Below are positions 1-12,150 of a stretch of DNA of 64,000 bases, in pieces. Positions within the stretch are counted from its first letter, which is position 1. Each line of letters begins with the position of its first letter. Under the pieces are notes generated by a model. It did no database searches. It was not told where the DNA came from and was given only the letters and a program-made list of their open reading frames with translations. The stretch comes from Deinandra increscens subsp. villosa (taxonomy: Eukaryota; Streptophyta; Magnoliopsida; Asterales; Asteraceae). The DNA lies in the NCBI GenBank assembly GCA_039602395.1, contig JBCNJP010000017.1, positions 18,012,729 through 18,076,728 of the forward strand. The letters are read 5' to 3'. A program made the position numbers and the translations under genes.

Positions 1-1943
1 GTAGTTCCCCCTCACGCTGCACTTGCCTTTGTTGCATTTATTGCAATATTGCCTGGTTTATCATGGTCTGTATGTGTTTGTTGTGTCTGTCCACTTGGAC
101 TATGGGTGGGGGGTATAATTGGGGTGGAAGGTGGTGGAGAGGAAGGGCTCCAAGCAAAATGGTGAGGTGGAGCACTTATAATATTTATGACAAGATGCTG
201 TGCAATTTTAGAGGGGATTGGAGAGAGTGGTATGGTGATTCACTTTATGAAGGAGTGGATGAAAAGAGAGTTTCTTTTAGATATAGGAATTGGGGTGGTG
301 GGTTTTACAGGGTTTTTAAATATGATGTTGGGTTTGACAATAAAGTTGGGGTAGTCATTAGATGTTGCATAGCATCTTCCTTGATTGTTCTCTGTTTGTT
401 CTTTTTTGCTATCTTTATTTCTATTGGTTTGGTTCTTTTTTCTGTTCTTATTGGTATTCATGTTGTTCATTTGGGTCATATATGGCTGGTGAACAATTCT
501 GCGTTTGGATATTGGTGGATAGGTTGGTTATGGCACAGTTGGTGCATATGCCTTGGAGAGATAAGGTTGGTTGGCACCAGGTCTTATAGGACCTTATTTT
601 CCTCCCATATATTTTACATTTGTAGCTCTATTCTCTGGTGCCTGATCCCTGATGTCCTTTCTTTGAGTCAGCCTTTTGCTTTTGGTCTTTTATTTTACTT
701 CCTCCATTTGGAGGAGGGGTGGGGGGTTCTATGGGTTAGGGAGTTGGTGGTGGAGTGGCACAATATGAGGCTTAACATGGTTAATGTTTCCTACATCTGC
801 TGTTTATTCTGGTTGTGCTGGAGGGAATGTGGGTGGTGTTTGACTTATGTGGTGATTCAGTTTAGGAAAGTTGTTTTTTGGATGTTTAGAGGAATTATGT
901 ATGATGGTCAATTTAAAAGATATGGTTGGTACTGGTGCACAGATTGGGATATGGTTGAATTATGGAGTTTATTAAAACGGTTGGTTTTTGGAGTTATGGT
1001 TGGTTTGTTATTTTAAAGATGATTGTGTATAAAGTTTCTGGCAGCAGCTGCAGTAAAGGTTTTGAAGTTAGGGATCAGGGGAAAGCAGTAGTTTACTTAC
1101 AGATCAATAGCATTGACTGGTTCAGGCGGATTTGGAATTCTATTGTTGTCTATGTCAATGCTGCTAGACTGTTGAAGGCCATTGGAAATATATTTGGGGT
1201 TTTCTGTAATATGCCTACTGTTTTATGTGATTTTAGATTATGGCAATTTGGGTATTGGGTAAGTCAATATGGGGCGGGATGTGTTTGCTCCTGTGCTTTG
1301 GAGTTTGGTCTAATGGAGTGTATTGAGAGCATTTTGACTGGTTATTCTGTGAGGATGTTGGTTACTGCTCTTAGTTTTATTTATAATAGTGATAAATTGA
1401 GGATTGATAGTATGTGGCTGAGGTTAGGATATAATTTGGATGGAAAGTTGCTGCTACAGGATAATTGGTTTTTGGGTCTGCTGGACTTCATGTGATTGCA
1501 CGAAGTTGGGGCTTAAGAGGCTGCATGTGGGTGGAGATTATTCAAAATGTGGGCTATTTGATTGGTGGATTGATGATGTTACACAATAGCTGCTGGGCTT
1601 CTTTGGAATTTGCTAGATTAATATGGAGCATTGGTTGTTTTTTGGATATTGAGCTCAAGTGGGTTGGCATTTTGTTCCTTGGTTTTTGTTGGTTTAGCTA
1701 TAGTTTGGCTACCGTTTATATGAGTTGTATTTTGGTTGATAGGTTTGTTGTTTGGTTGTTTCATACTTGCTTAGCTGTTAAGATTGGGAGTAGTCCAATC
1801 TAATGGTCTAAGTGGGTGCTTCTCATGTACATTTCTGTTTCTTTTATTTATTTTTGCCGGGCTTTACCTTTAAAAAAAAGTCTCTGATCCGCTTCCGCTA
1901 TGCCATCGGGGTTTGGCTTGGCTCACCGACCCCGGTTTCTACA
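1..1943 (+). mobile_element. 3' part of a Copia-type 5' LTR (left end outside window or unresolved)
   Basis: The stretch ends in CTACA directly before a primer-binding site matching the 3' end of initiator tRNA-Met, so it ends as an LTR read on the + strand. The left LTR boundary cannot be set. From about 60 to 1800 the + strand is strongly enriched in G and T and poor in C. This leaves long open frames (for example 63-1016) rich in Trp, Gly, Leu and Val that look like a composition artefact and not a protein. No matching 3' LTR was found in the window. Confidence 0.5.
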
Positions 1944-1945
1944 AT

Positions 1946-1957
1946 TGGCATCAGAGC
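1946..1957 (+). promoter_or_regulatory. Primer-binding site (initiator tRNA-Met type)
   Basis: TGGCATCAGAGC lies two bases after the LTR terminus CTACA. It is a one-base variant of TGGTATCAGAGC, the usual plant Copia primer site. It sets the orientation of this element as +. Confidence 0.8.
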
Positions 1958-2215
1958 CATGGTCGAAGAAAACGCAACAAATCGGTTGGTTTCTTCAACT
2001 TTGTGTTATCTTGCTTGTTTTTGTAACAAATAGAGATGTTTTTAAATTTTTTGAACTTTGGGTTTTGTGTTAGAAATTGTCACACATATAAAAGATGGGT
2101 TCTTGAGTTCCTTCAAACTCACCCAATTGTTCATGAGTTTTCCAGATCTTCATGCTTGAAGATTGTCATGATTAGTCATTCTTTTGATTAATTTAATTGG
2201 AAAACAAAATAAAAC

Positions 2216-3822
2216 TCATAAAGGTGAATAGTGAGCATTCTTGTCTCTACAAGTGTACCTTGTTTCATCAGTAATGATTGGCTCCTCCGGAGTAACTTCC
2301 TTCGGAGTTTCATTGGTAGAGGCAAATTCCTCCGGAACATCTTCCTTTGGAATTTCCTCAGTTACAACCTTTGCTGAAGAAGATGTAGGGCTCTTTAGAT
2401 GCAGCAAAGCTTCAGTCACATCTATATCAAATAAATCTTCTTGTTGAGTCACATTTTCCACTGGTTCACTTTCAGGTTTATCAACCTGTTCTTCACTCCT
2501 TTCTCCTCCTTCAGCCTCAAACTGTTCTACACATGTTTGAAGATACTCTTGCTCTTTTGCCAAGTAGACATCAGATAAGAAGTTTCTGACTTCTCCAATG
2601 TTCTCAGGATGAGCACCTAAAGCAGCCATCACTAATCTCATGAACTCCATGTGATTGACCTTGCATTCTTCAGGTGCTACCTGTATTAGCTGATCCATGT
2701 GAACATTAAGCAGACCTTCTATTGGGTTGAAGGGCTTAATTCCACAGATTTTGAATAGCTTCTTCTTCATCTTCTCAGGTAACCTCTCATTGGGATCAAA
2801 ATTAATCTCACTAGAGCTAGCAGAGTCTTCAGTTGGCTTGGTTTCAACAGGAATTTTCTGAAAAGGTGTTGAAAAACTAGTTTTCTCCCCCTTTTTGGTA
2901 GCAATAGCTTCACCAGTTGGGTTTGATGCACTAGCCTTCTCCTGCTTAAGCCTTTCGATCAAGGTGTCCTGCTGTTGAATTGTGTGAAACAGGGATTGCA
3001 TCTGTTTCTGCAAAACAGTTTGGCTGGCCGTCAATTCTTGAAGTAAAGCACTGCCCTCAACTGATTTCTCAGTATCCTTGGGCGAAGAAGAGCCATCAAG
3101 CCTAGCTTGATCAAGCTCAACACCCTGGTTGTCTTGGCTCCTGGGATTCCCTGCAAGCACAGTTGTTGCCTTAGGTTCCATTGTTGGTTCCCTTGGTTTC
3201 AACTGGCTGCTGGTTTCCATAGATTGGGTCTTAATAATGTTACTACTGTCCAATTGTTCCAGTGGGGAAACAACTGTAGTAGCAGCCCTTTCTACATGAA
3301 CATCATCATCTCTCCTGATGTTCAACTCCTTAGGTGGTGAATGGGGGTTAGAAGAAACATAGTCAATATTCATCCAATCATCTTCATGAGGTGAATTGGA
3401 TGTGAAGAGATTGTCATTTGAATTTAGATCTGTCTCTGCTTCATTCACATGTATATTTAGGTTTAGATCTATGGAGGTGAACAAGAGGGATGAGGGTTGT
3501 GCATCCAATCTAATAGAAGATGAAGTCTCAAGTGAGAAATCACCAGCAATGTGGCTGAACCCTTGGCTTTGATGTTGAGCAAACAGTGGGTCATGCTCAA
3601 GGTTCTCAGGTTGGGTGGCAATAGGAGACACAGGTGGAGTAGACCCTGTCTCCTTTTCAACAACTTTTAAATGAGTAGGTGAGGAAGTTTTGGTACAGGA
3701 TATTGTGTGCTTGACCTTCTTTCTTTGATATTGCTTGGTTTGAATTTTAGTTCTATAAAGAAAGTCAATTTCAGGTGTGGGTTCAACAACTGATGGTGTA
3801 GTTTCAGTGTTGTCACCTGGAG
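2216..3822 (-). CDS. Unknown protein ORF in retroelement DNA, 5' end cut by an LTR
   Basis: A minus-strand frame is open for about 535 codons from the LTR junction at 3822 to its stop at 2216. The nominal ATG at 3859 lies inside the neighbouring LTR, so the true N-terminus is missing. The N-terminal half is rich in Ser, Thr, Pro and Asn. A short heptad-like segment includes QKQMQSLFHTIQQQDTLIER. A more ordered segment follows, roughly residues 365-460, containing LFKICGIKPFNPIEGLL and MEFMRLVMAALG. The C-terminus is acidic with PKE/PEE repeats. I see no zinc knuckle, protease, integrase or RT motif, and I do not recognise the family. It runs antisense to the element whose primer site is at 1946. 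It could be an accessory ORF of a retroelement or a gag-like protein of an older minus-strand element. Confidence 0.45.
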
Positions 3823-5636
3823 TGTAACACCCATGTTCAATTTGATGCCAACTTAACAATTTATATTGTTAAAATTCGGTCCCAGAAATTTTCTTTTAAA
3901 AACATACACTTTCACATTCATGAAATGTCACCATTGTGACTAAACTTTACAAAATAACATTCAAGTTGACATCCATATAGTTAAACATTGTTTACATGTT
4001 ATATAACCCAAAAGTAATGATACGATTAATAATTCTTCATGTGAATCGGTTCTTGAAGCCTTGATGAGCGTCCATTAAGCCTTCGCCTTACCTGCAATAC
4101 ACTCACTTTCAATAGTGAGTTTACATTGCTTAAACACACATAAAACTGCAGTTACAAGGAAAATAAGAATTAAATTCGGGGAATAGGTTCTAGGCGTATC
4201 GCCTAGAACTTACCCCTCTCCAGGCGATACGCCTAGAAGTGTAGGCGTGTCGCCTGCCACTCTGGAAGTTCCAGGCGATACGCCTGGAACCATATTTCCA
4301 GGGATTTGGCTAATTTTCGGCCAAATCTATACTTAGTCAAATTTTTGAGCATTTCCCCTGTTTTTAGCAGTTTTGCTCCAGCTCATTTTTAGACTTAGTA
4401 ACTACCTTTGTAGTGTCACAAAACACATTTTTAAGCATTCACACTTACACTTGACATACCTTAGTCATGGTTTCGATACAATAGCCAACCCCCGGGTTCT
4501 CCCGACCCGTTTGACCCGCTAGAGGTTCCTTGTGACAACCATCAAGGTTATCATCCAGAATTTTGCCAATACATACAATTTACATCTAAGATCATAGTGT
4601 AAGCAATACGGTCATGTAATATAGTGTGCAACTAAAATTAGTTCTACACTTCCGTAATGAATCTAGCGTTGTGCATCATCGATGCACTAAGTTTTGACAT
4701 AATTCAATATAACTTCACTCTTCTTAACATTGATTTTACTACTTATATTAGTTGATGACCAAGTTACCCTTGTTTCTTATTTGACCCGTTAGGACGGGTC
4801 CACGCCCTTGGTTTACTCCAATGCCCAATTAGACCACATATTAGCCTTGGAATCTATGGTTCTATAACCTTCTATAATTCCCTTTTTCTTGTGTTACTTG
4901 GCATGGCTCTATACGCCCACTTTCGCCTTCGTAACTTTTGTTCATTACATGATTCATCCGAATCTTCCTTATGGTCACAATTGTCATTGGAGAACTTTTG
5001 GCTTTGGGCTTCACGGTTCCTAGAACCGTTCGTCACCCATACTAATAATTCATAAATTATTCCATTAAATTGTAAATACGCATTTACTTAACTACTTCGT
5101 GTAACATAAATAATGTTACCTTTAGAGCTTGATCCACCGCTTCCTCCAATTCCGGAATTATTCCCTTGATCGCCTTGATTGCCTAATGGGTCACTAACCA
5201 TGTTAGGACCTTAATCACAATAGCATTCTTATCACATTTCAATAACATGATTTCTATGCTATACATACATAATACCAATTCATACGGATGGCAATCAAGC
5301 AATGTTTAACAAATTACAACTAGCTACATGAATCTTTAACATTTACATGACAACTATGGCATACATTATCCATGCTAGCTAGTGCACATAAAATCATCAA
5401 GTTGGATAAATTTTGTGAACTTATAGCTTCCTATGGTCATCCTACATCACTACAAGCAAATTTGTTGCATTTAACACATTTTTACTCTTTGAGGCATTTT
5501 GTCAAACACCTTGTGTGCATACTTTGATGCACCCATAATTACCCAACCCTTGAGCCTCCAACTTGGCCCTTTAGCATAGTGTTGGTGAAATCCCACACCA
5601 ATCCATCATAAATTTGTCATCTAACACTAATTTCAC
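3823..5636 (-). mobile_element. Partial LTR of the hairpin-rich LARD family (diverged relative of 31194-34643), cut by the assembly gap
   Basis: It begins TGTAACACCC like the LTRs at 31194 and 37490, and stays recognisably collinear with them: a Pro-Thr-Arg-Ser-like TTCAATAGTGAG block, four GGCG/CGCC hairpins at 4187-4290, GACCCG/CGGGTC near 4783, ACGGTTC/GAACCGT at 5013-5029, and GTAACAT/ATGTTAC near 5102. Orientation is taken by analogy with the complete element. About the last 800 bp of the LTR are not present before the Ns. The junction at 3822/3823 interrupts the unknown ORF at 2216-3822. Confidence 0.75.
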
Positions 5637-6136
5637 NNNNNNNNNNNNNNNNNNNNNNNNNNNNNNNNNNNNNNNNNNNNNNNNNNNNNNNNNNNNNNNN
5701 NNNNNNNNNNNNNNNNNNNNNNNNNNNNNNNNNNNNNNNNNNNNNNNNNNNNNNNNNNNNNNNNNNNNNNNNNNNNNNNNNNNNNNNNNNNNNNNNNNNN
5801 NNNNNNNNNNNNNNNNNNNNNNNNNNNNNNNNNNNNNNNNNNNNNNNNNNNNNNNNNNNNNNNNNNNNNNNNNNNNNNNNNNNNNNNNNNNNNNNNNNNN
5901 NNNNNNNNNNNNNNNNNNNNNNNNNNNNNNNNNNNNNNNNNNNNNNNNNNNNNNNNNNNNNNNNNNNNNNNNNNNNNNNNNNNNNNNNNNNNNNNNNNNN
6001 NNNNNNNNNNNNNNNNNNNNNNNNNNNNNNNNNNNNNNNNNNNNNNNNNNNNNNNNNNNNNNNNNNNNNNNNNNNNNNNNNNNNNNNNNNNNNNNNNNNN
6101 NNNNNNNNNNNNNNNNNNNNNNNNNNNNNNNNNNNN
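5637..6136. other. Assembly gap (500 N)
   Basis: Exactly 500 N, so the size is probably nominal. LTR sequence of one element lies on its left and Copia protease sequence of another on its right, so kilobases may be missing or collapsed here. Confidence 1.
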
Positions 6137-7214
6137 TAATTTAAAAGACCTTTGTTAGATACAACCATATGTTGGTTTACCCCAGAGTCTATAACCCAAC
6201 CTGCCCTATCAGTGCCAAAAGCAAGAGAGTAAACACAATTATTAAACCAATTTACACTACCTCCAACATGACTGTTTTGTATGTGATCTGTAGACTTTTT
6301 ATCTAACAGTTTAAGAAGCCTAGAAACCTGATCAGAGGTGAAAGTACCAACAGAAGAGGGGGGTCCTGTACTTGGAACACCATCAGTTAAGGAATTGTTA
6401 GCCACTCCCTGTCTAGCCTCTGGACCTCCACCCCTATTTCCTCTCTATCTATAGCCAGGAGGAAAACCAATCAACTCATAACACTTATCCACCAAATGAC
6501 CAATTTTATTACAATGAGTACACCTAATATTAGTATTAGGAACCCTATTTGGTCTTCTAGTAGAATCAGAAAAGGGGCCAGTTCTAGAAACAAAGCCAAC
6601 AGATTGTCCCTTAGAACCATTATTGCCAACCCTGTGAGACTCTTCCCTTGAAATAGTAGAAAAAGTTGTTTTAAGTGTGGGAAGAGGATCACGGTTTAAC
6701 AAATTAGTTCTAATAGGAATATACACATCATCTAACCCCATAAGAAACTACATCAACTTTATAAATGCACTAAAATCATTGTACTTCTTAGATGTATCAC
6801 AAGAACAAGAGGGCAATTTAACCATATTATCAAACTGTTTCCACTATGTATTCAACCTATTGAAGTAATCAGACACAGATGACCCACTCTGAGTAGCAGA
6901 GTTGATCTCTTGATACAAATTTAAAATGACAAAACCATCAACCTTATCATAAGTCTCCTTAAGGCCAGCCCAAACCTCCGAGGCCAGCTTTGAATAAACT
7001 TGCCCCACATACAACTCCTCACAAACAGAGTTGAGAATCCAAGACAAAACAACTGAATTACACCTCTCCCACTGATTAGCCAAAACTTGATCATCAGTTG
7101 GTTTTAAACAAGTAGCATCCAAAAAACCAGTTTTATTTTTAACTTTTAAAGCTAATTCAAGAGCACTTGCCCAAACAGTATAGTTCTCTGTTCCTTTTAG
7201 TTTAAAACTAATCA
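6137..7214 (-). pseudogene. Copia gag-protease fragment (continues at 13462-13562 beyond a nested element)
   Basis: Read on the minus strand, 7214 to 6844 gives the Copia gag core (NYTVWASALELALK, then SYEEL-like helices ending in SVSDYFNRLNT). 6741-6445 continues with MGLDDVY and a CCHC zinc knuckle (CTHCNKIGHLVDKC) followed by the usual FPPGY. 6405-6137 runs into the retropepsin start WVIDSGVNQHMV, where DSG is the catalytic Asp motif. The frame is broken by several TAG stops at positions where related gags have Trp or Gln codons, and then by the assembly gap. Integrase and RT are not visible. The N-terminal gag residues lie across the Ty3-like insertion at 13462-13562. In a live element this polyprotein would form the particle and mature pol; this copy is dead. 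Confidence 0.9.
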
Positions 7215-7219
7215 GTGTG

Positions 7220-8518
7220 TGATGTGAGGTTAAAATGTACACTTTATTTTATATTAATCACTCCCTATACACACCAAATTGAGTCTAAAGTATATTCATT
7301 TAAATAGTTTTGGTGTTTAGTATGTTATGGTGTAACGAGCTTAAATGGTATGATTTAGTGGAGTATGAGTCGGAATATGTTAACAAGTTATAATTATTGC
7401 TAAATATTAATTTAGTTTAATGTGAAAATCTCATAGCATAAAGGTCATGTTTATGGAAATTTTAATATGAATTTGTGATGTAGGTGAAATGGAATCATAT
7501 GGCTGGCTCTTTGTGATTGGACATGAAGCATACAACAAAACAAATTGAAAGAATAAATATGCAGGAGCAGATCACGTGGCTTAGAATTAATTCATAATAT
7601 GTGAGCCGCCAATATTGAACAAAGTGAATTTGGAGAATTAAGGATCGGGCGGTACGCCCAATAATTTCTATTCTACGGCGGTACGCCCACGGGCCGAGTC
7701 GGCAGAAAATTAATTGTTTTATTTATCTATTTAAAGGGTGTTTAGGATCTAGTTCGAACCCTAATCATCCCCAGCCGCTTTTGGGGTGAGGATTACGAAT
7801 TTTTCACCTTGTTTAGAGATTTTGAAGTTCTTGAATCATTCGGTACGTTAGTTTAATGCAATCTTTTATTATGTTTATGCTTGTTTCATTAGCCATGTCT
7901 GGCTAATCACCACTAACCGCTTTTGGTGATTGGTTGGTGGATTCGTTCTATGATTAATCTATTGCTTAACTAGTTGTTCCGGAATACTTGCTACCGTTGA
8001 ACACCCGCATGCGAAATTGTTTAATTTAACTAGTAACCTAGGTTTTAGTGGTCCACTGTTTATTGATCTAGCACTTTCTTGCGGCAGGACTAATCAGCCC
8101 ATTAGGAACTTAGGTTGTTAGGTCAAGGAAGCAATTGGGGGGCATGTCTATGTGTCACTAGTTAGTAATTAGGTTTTTCTAGATCGGTAGCCAACCAGGA
8201 TCCAGAAGTGGTTAGATTTGTCTCATTTGAATTAAATCAATTTTCTAGGTTAAAGTTAGTTACTTTATTAGTTAATTCACCCAATCAATCAAAACAGCCA
8301 AGAGGCAATTTAGTGTAATTCCTTAGATTAAATTAGTTTAGTTTAGTTTAGGTCAATCTAGGTTAGTGACAGTAATCTAGGTTTAGGTAGTTAATTTAGT
8401 TAGGTAGTTAAATTCTAAATCACTAGTAACCACTAACTCCCCTGGATTGATACCCTACTTACCCTATCTATAGGTTTAAGTTTAGGATTATTTGTAGCGG
8501 TCTCGACACCCGTTATCA
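7220..8518 (+). repeat. 5' LTR of the Ty3-like element
   Basis: 1299 bp. It contains two GGCG/CGCC hairpins with loop GTA: GGGCG 7647-7651 with CGCCC 7655-7659, and GGCG 7677-7680 with CGCC 7684-7687. The sequence just upstream of its end is repeated at the end of the 3' LTR, followed by the target duplication. Confidence 0.95.
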
Positions 8519-8521
8519 AAT

Positions 8522-8539
8522 TGGCGCCGTTGCCGGGGA
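8522..8539 (+). promoter_or_regulatory. Primer-binding site of the Ty3-like element
   Basis: TGGCGCCGTTGCCGGGGA, three bases after the LTR end. It is not the tRNA-Met type used by the Copia elements nearby, which supports a Ty3/gypsy assignment. Confidence 0.85.
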
Positions 8540-8821
8540 GTACGTGCGCTTATTGGTGATTTTTTTTTTAATTCGTGTTTTGTTTGTTTTACCAAAAAAA
8601 AAAACTCATAAAAAACCAAAAATATTTCCCTTTTACTTTTTGCAATTTTAATTTTGTTGGTCAAGTTTAATTTAAAAAAAAAACAAAAAGATTTTTCACT
8701 TTCTGCATTTTAGTATTTATTTATTTTTTATTTATTTTTTTTAGTTGTTTTAGTGTTTCGAGCAGTGCTACTTGAAAGGTTTTGCTGTTTTTGAGCGTTG
8801 CAGGTAAATTTGAAGTTAATC

Positions 8822-10456
8822 ATGGTGAAGGAGGAGAAATGTTATAATTGCGGGAGTTTTTACCACAGAATTAAGTTTTGCCCAACATTGCCAAGTGGAA
8901 TTCGAATCGTGGAGGATTCAGATGACGAAAAGGAATACGAGGACCCGCACTCATGTTATCCATATGATGAACCACGTTCATCATACAATCAGGGTTATTC
9001 CCGATCAGGGAAGTATGATTATTCAGTATATGATGTGTATTCTAATAAATATAAATCTAATGTCACATCTTTTGTAGGGCATGAGGAAGGTTTTAGGAAA
9101 CGCTACTCCCAATCGGCATACGAGGATCCCCAATATCAGCCACAGCAGAATTACAATCAACCTCCTTGGGGTGTACCACAATTCCCTAAGAACCGAGGAG
9201 GGAATCAGATACGGTTTGAACGCGGGATACCAAGAATTGTGACACCAGCCGAAGTTCAAAGGGAGGAAGAGTATGCACGCAGGAGAGAAGTTGCTCAAAG
9301 GCAGCATCGAACGGGATATGAACATCCAAATTCAGTCTACTCGCGTTGTAGGGCACGTCCAGTGGAATCAAAAGGATATTATCAGTCAAGTTATCAGGAA
9401 GAGTGCAATAAATCTTATCAGGAATATGAGGATCCTCAGGCGTTTAATCAAGCGAATTATTCTGAATATTCAACACAACAACCATGGTCGGGTCCAAATT
9501 TTTATCAGAATGAAGGTGTTTTGAAATATCTCAGAAGATCACATTTGTCCCAAATCGAGAGAGAATTGGCTAAACCTCATCAATCAAGGCAAGACCGCAT
9601 AAAGTTGTTGGATTCCAAGTATGACATATTGGTAAAGGAACAACAAATTATTCCGCAATGATTATTGGGTTTTGAGAGGTCTCAAGAAAAGCGAGAGTGG
9701 ATATCATCACAAATTAGGGATCAAGATGTTGTGGCAGATAATGACACACCGGTTTTATCAAATGTTGAAGAATCGTGTTTCACACCGGTTGAGGTTAATG
9801 GGGAGTTAGAAGAAGTGGTTGAGAAAGAAATGTTGCTTTCAGAAGTTGTTGAGGAGATTGAATTAGAGGTTGAGAGTGATGTGGAGCAAGTTGATTGTGA
9901 GAGTGTAGCTGGAGAACTGACTGAAGATGAGCAGGAGGTAGAGGTTCCGAATCCTCCAGTACAAGTAGAGGAATGTTCAGAGCCGACGGAAGATGTGCAT
10001 ATTGAAGAATCCATGACTCAGAATCCACCAGGTAACACTAATCTCTCAATTTTAAATTATAATCAATTTGTTGAATGTGAGCAGGTACAATTGAGTTTGA
10101 GGAAAAGGAAGGTGGTTGAGGAAGATGTTGGGCAGGTAGTAATGAAAACACTCCGCAGTGATGATCTGGATGTGCCACGTGTGCAATTGCAAGCTTGGAT
10201 TCGATATATCAATTATAGAGCACACGTGGGAAACTCTAAAGGTAAGTGTTCGATACGTGATAAATTTGTTTTTAATTTTAAGATTAATTTGTTTTGCATG
10301 TTGAGCTTGAAAAGAAAATTTAAGAGACGTGTGAACTACCGAGCCTTCATCGGTAATGTGATTGGCAAGTGCGGATTGAAGAAAGTGAAGTGGAGTGTCA
10401 AATACCGAGCGTTCATAGGGAACTCGGTTGGGAAGTGTGCACTGAAGCCACCGTGA
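8822..10456 (+). CDS. Gag-like ORF of the Ty3-like element with one in-frame TGA (9659-9661)
   Basis: The first ATG is at 8822. The protein starts with a zinc knuckle almost at once (CYNCGSFYHRIKFC, spacing C-x2-C-x4-H-x4-C, residues 7-20) and has no capsid domain before it. Residues 25-279 are Tyr, Gln, Ser and Arg rich. A TGA ends the first part at 9661, but the same frame stays open from 9662 to 10456. This second part is a very acidic Glu/Val-rich stretch, then a basic C-terminus with three copies of a motif close to YRAFIGNxxGKC (about 10210-10245, 10333-10375, 10400-10440). It could be the tail of a gag retained for RNA binding or packaging. Function is not known. The TGA may be a point mutation or a readthrough site. 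Confidence 0.6.
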
Positions 10457-12150
10457 GCAGAGAAGGAAGGATGGTCTGGCTGAAGACCATAAACTTAGCG
10501 CTTCCTGGGAGGCAACCCAGCGGTAAGTTTTTGTTCTTATTATTTTTCGGTTTTTATGTGTTTTTGTGTTTGTGTTTTTCAGGAGTCGGATCAGTTTTCG
10601 GTGATGGAATTGAGTAAAATCGGATGTTCCAGGTATGTTTAGGGTTAAATATTAATTGCAACAGGTTATGGTAAGATATTTGGAGGTTTTGACAGAGAAG
10701 AGAAAAATTCTAAGTCTAAAAAAATTTCACAAACTTTCTGTCGAAAACGGGGATGGGCGGTACGCCCAGTTCTTCAAAGTTCTGGGCGGTACGCCCAGGA
10801 GTGGCTGTCAGGATTGTTTGTTTTGTCTCTTATCTCCGATCACCGGTACGTTTCTTATTCTTGTTTCTTTTTATTTTTATTTAATTCTTCTTTGTTTTTT
10901 GTTGTTTCTTTATTCACATTGAGGGCAATGTTGAACTCAAGTGTGGGGAGGGGAATAACGCGTTTCGTGTTTATTTTTGTGTATACTTAAAAAAAATAAA
11001 AAAAATTAAAAACATCAAAAATCCAAAAAGATTTGAGTCATTTTAAGTTTAGTATTTTGAGTCAAATCTGTTTTGGGAAAATTGCCGGTACATGGAAAAT
11101 GATAGTACAATTGGGAGTCGATTTTCAAAAATAAAAATAAGGAAAGAAAGGGAAAAGTGGTAAGAAAAGGAGAGAATGGAAAATATATCTAATTTGTGAT
11201 GTGTCGGTAGGCCCAGCTGATTTAGTAAAGCTTAATTATCCCTTGGTGTTTACTTTGTATAAATATGTAATTAAGTTAGCTTGCTAGTGGGTTCCCATTT
11301 TAGGAGTTAGAGTGAGATCGAAACTGATAATTAGGAGGAAAAAGACCTTTTTAGAATAGAAACTTATATATCCTCAGAATAAACTGGCACGTTATGATCT
11401 TTTTGCGAAAGCAAATCCGAGAAATAACGGCGCCCCATTTTTCCATCTTTTGAGCATATTAGGTAATAATTGGTTAATGAATTAGAGTGAAGGGACAGAA
11501 TACTCACGTATGATTTCGGGGGTAAGACCTTGTGAAAGAGTACCTCTGATGATGTTCCGGATCTCGCGGGCAAAACACTCACGTATGATTTCGGGGGTAA
11601 GACCTTGTGAAAGAATGCCTCTGATGATGTCCGTTGGTAATGATAGTTAAAATTAACCAACTATGAAAAAGAAAAAAAAGAAAAAAAAAGAGAGAAGAAA
11701 GAAAAAAAAATGAAAAAATAGAAAGCAATAGTAGATGAATAAATGCTCAAGCAACTTCATTATCCATTCAAATTCATCATTCTTGGGATATATGAGTATC
11801 TAGTTTAACTAGGGTGGGGAAAATATAAATAATACATCTTTATTACCCTTTACTTTGACCGAATTTGAGTCGGGATTAGATTGAGCTAGAATTTTCTGAA
11901 TGTGGGACACATTGGCAGGTTAATACGAATATTCGGTATTTTATATAAACACCTTGGGGGCTCAAAGATCAGGGGTTGGGTTTAGTCGGATAGAAATATC
12001 GGCGATTGCAATTAGTATATATGAATACATTTTGGAATGTGGAATTGAATTGGTTGATAAATATTAAATTGTTGAATGATTTGAAATTGATTTCCCGATT
12101 ATGATTCCATGGCAGTTTTTCCGAGACGGAAAAAGATAAGTGTGGGGATG
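10457..12150 (+). other. 3' untranslated region of the Ty3-like element
   Basis: Non-coding. It holds two hairpins (TGGGCG/CGCCCA at 10754-10768 and CTGGGCG/CGCCCAG at 10782-10798, both with loop GTA). It also holds the conserved-looking GGGAGGCAACCC and AAGTGTGGGGAGGGG blocks, a 75-bp tandem duplication at 11503-11640, a purine-rich run near 11665-11725, and the purine tract AAGTGTGGGGATG directly before the 3' LTR. Confidence 0.7.

Noticed and set aside
63..1495. Open frames of 317 and 177 codons near the left end
   Set aside because: They arise from G+T-rich composition; residue content (Trp, Gly, Val, Leu, Cys) is unlike a protein and two frames are open over the same strand.
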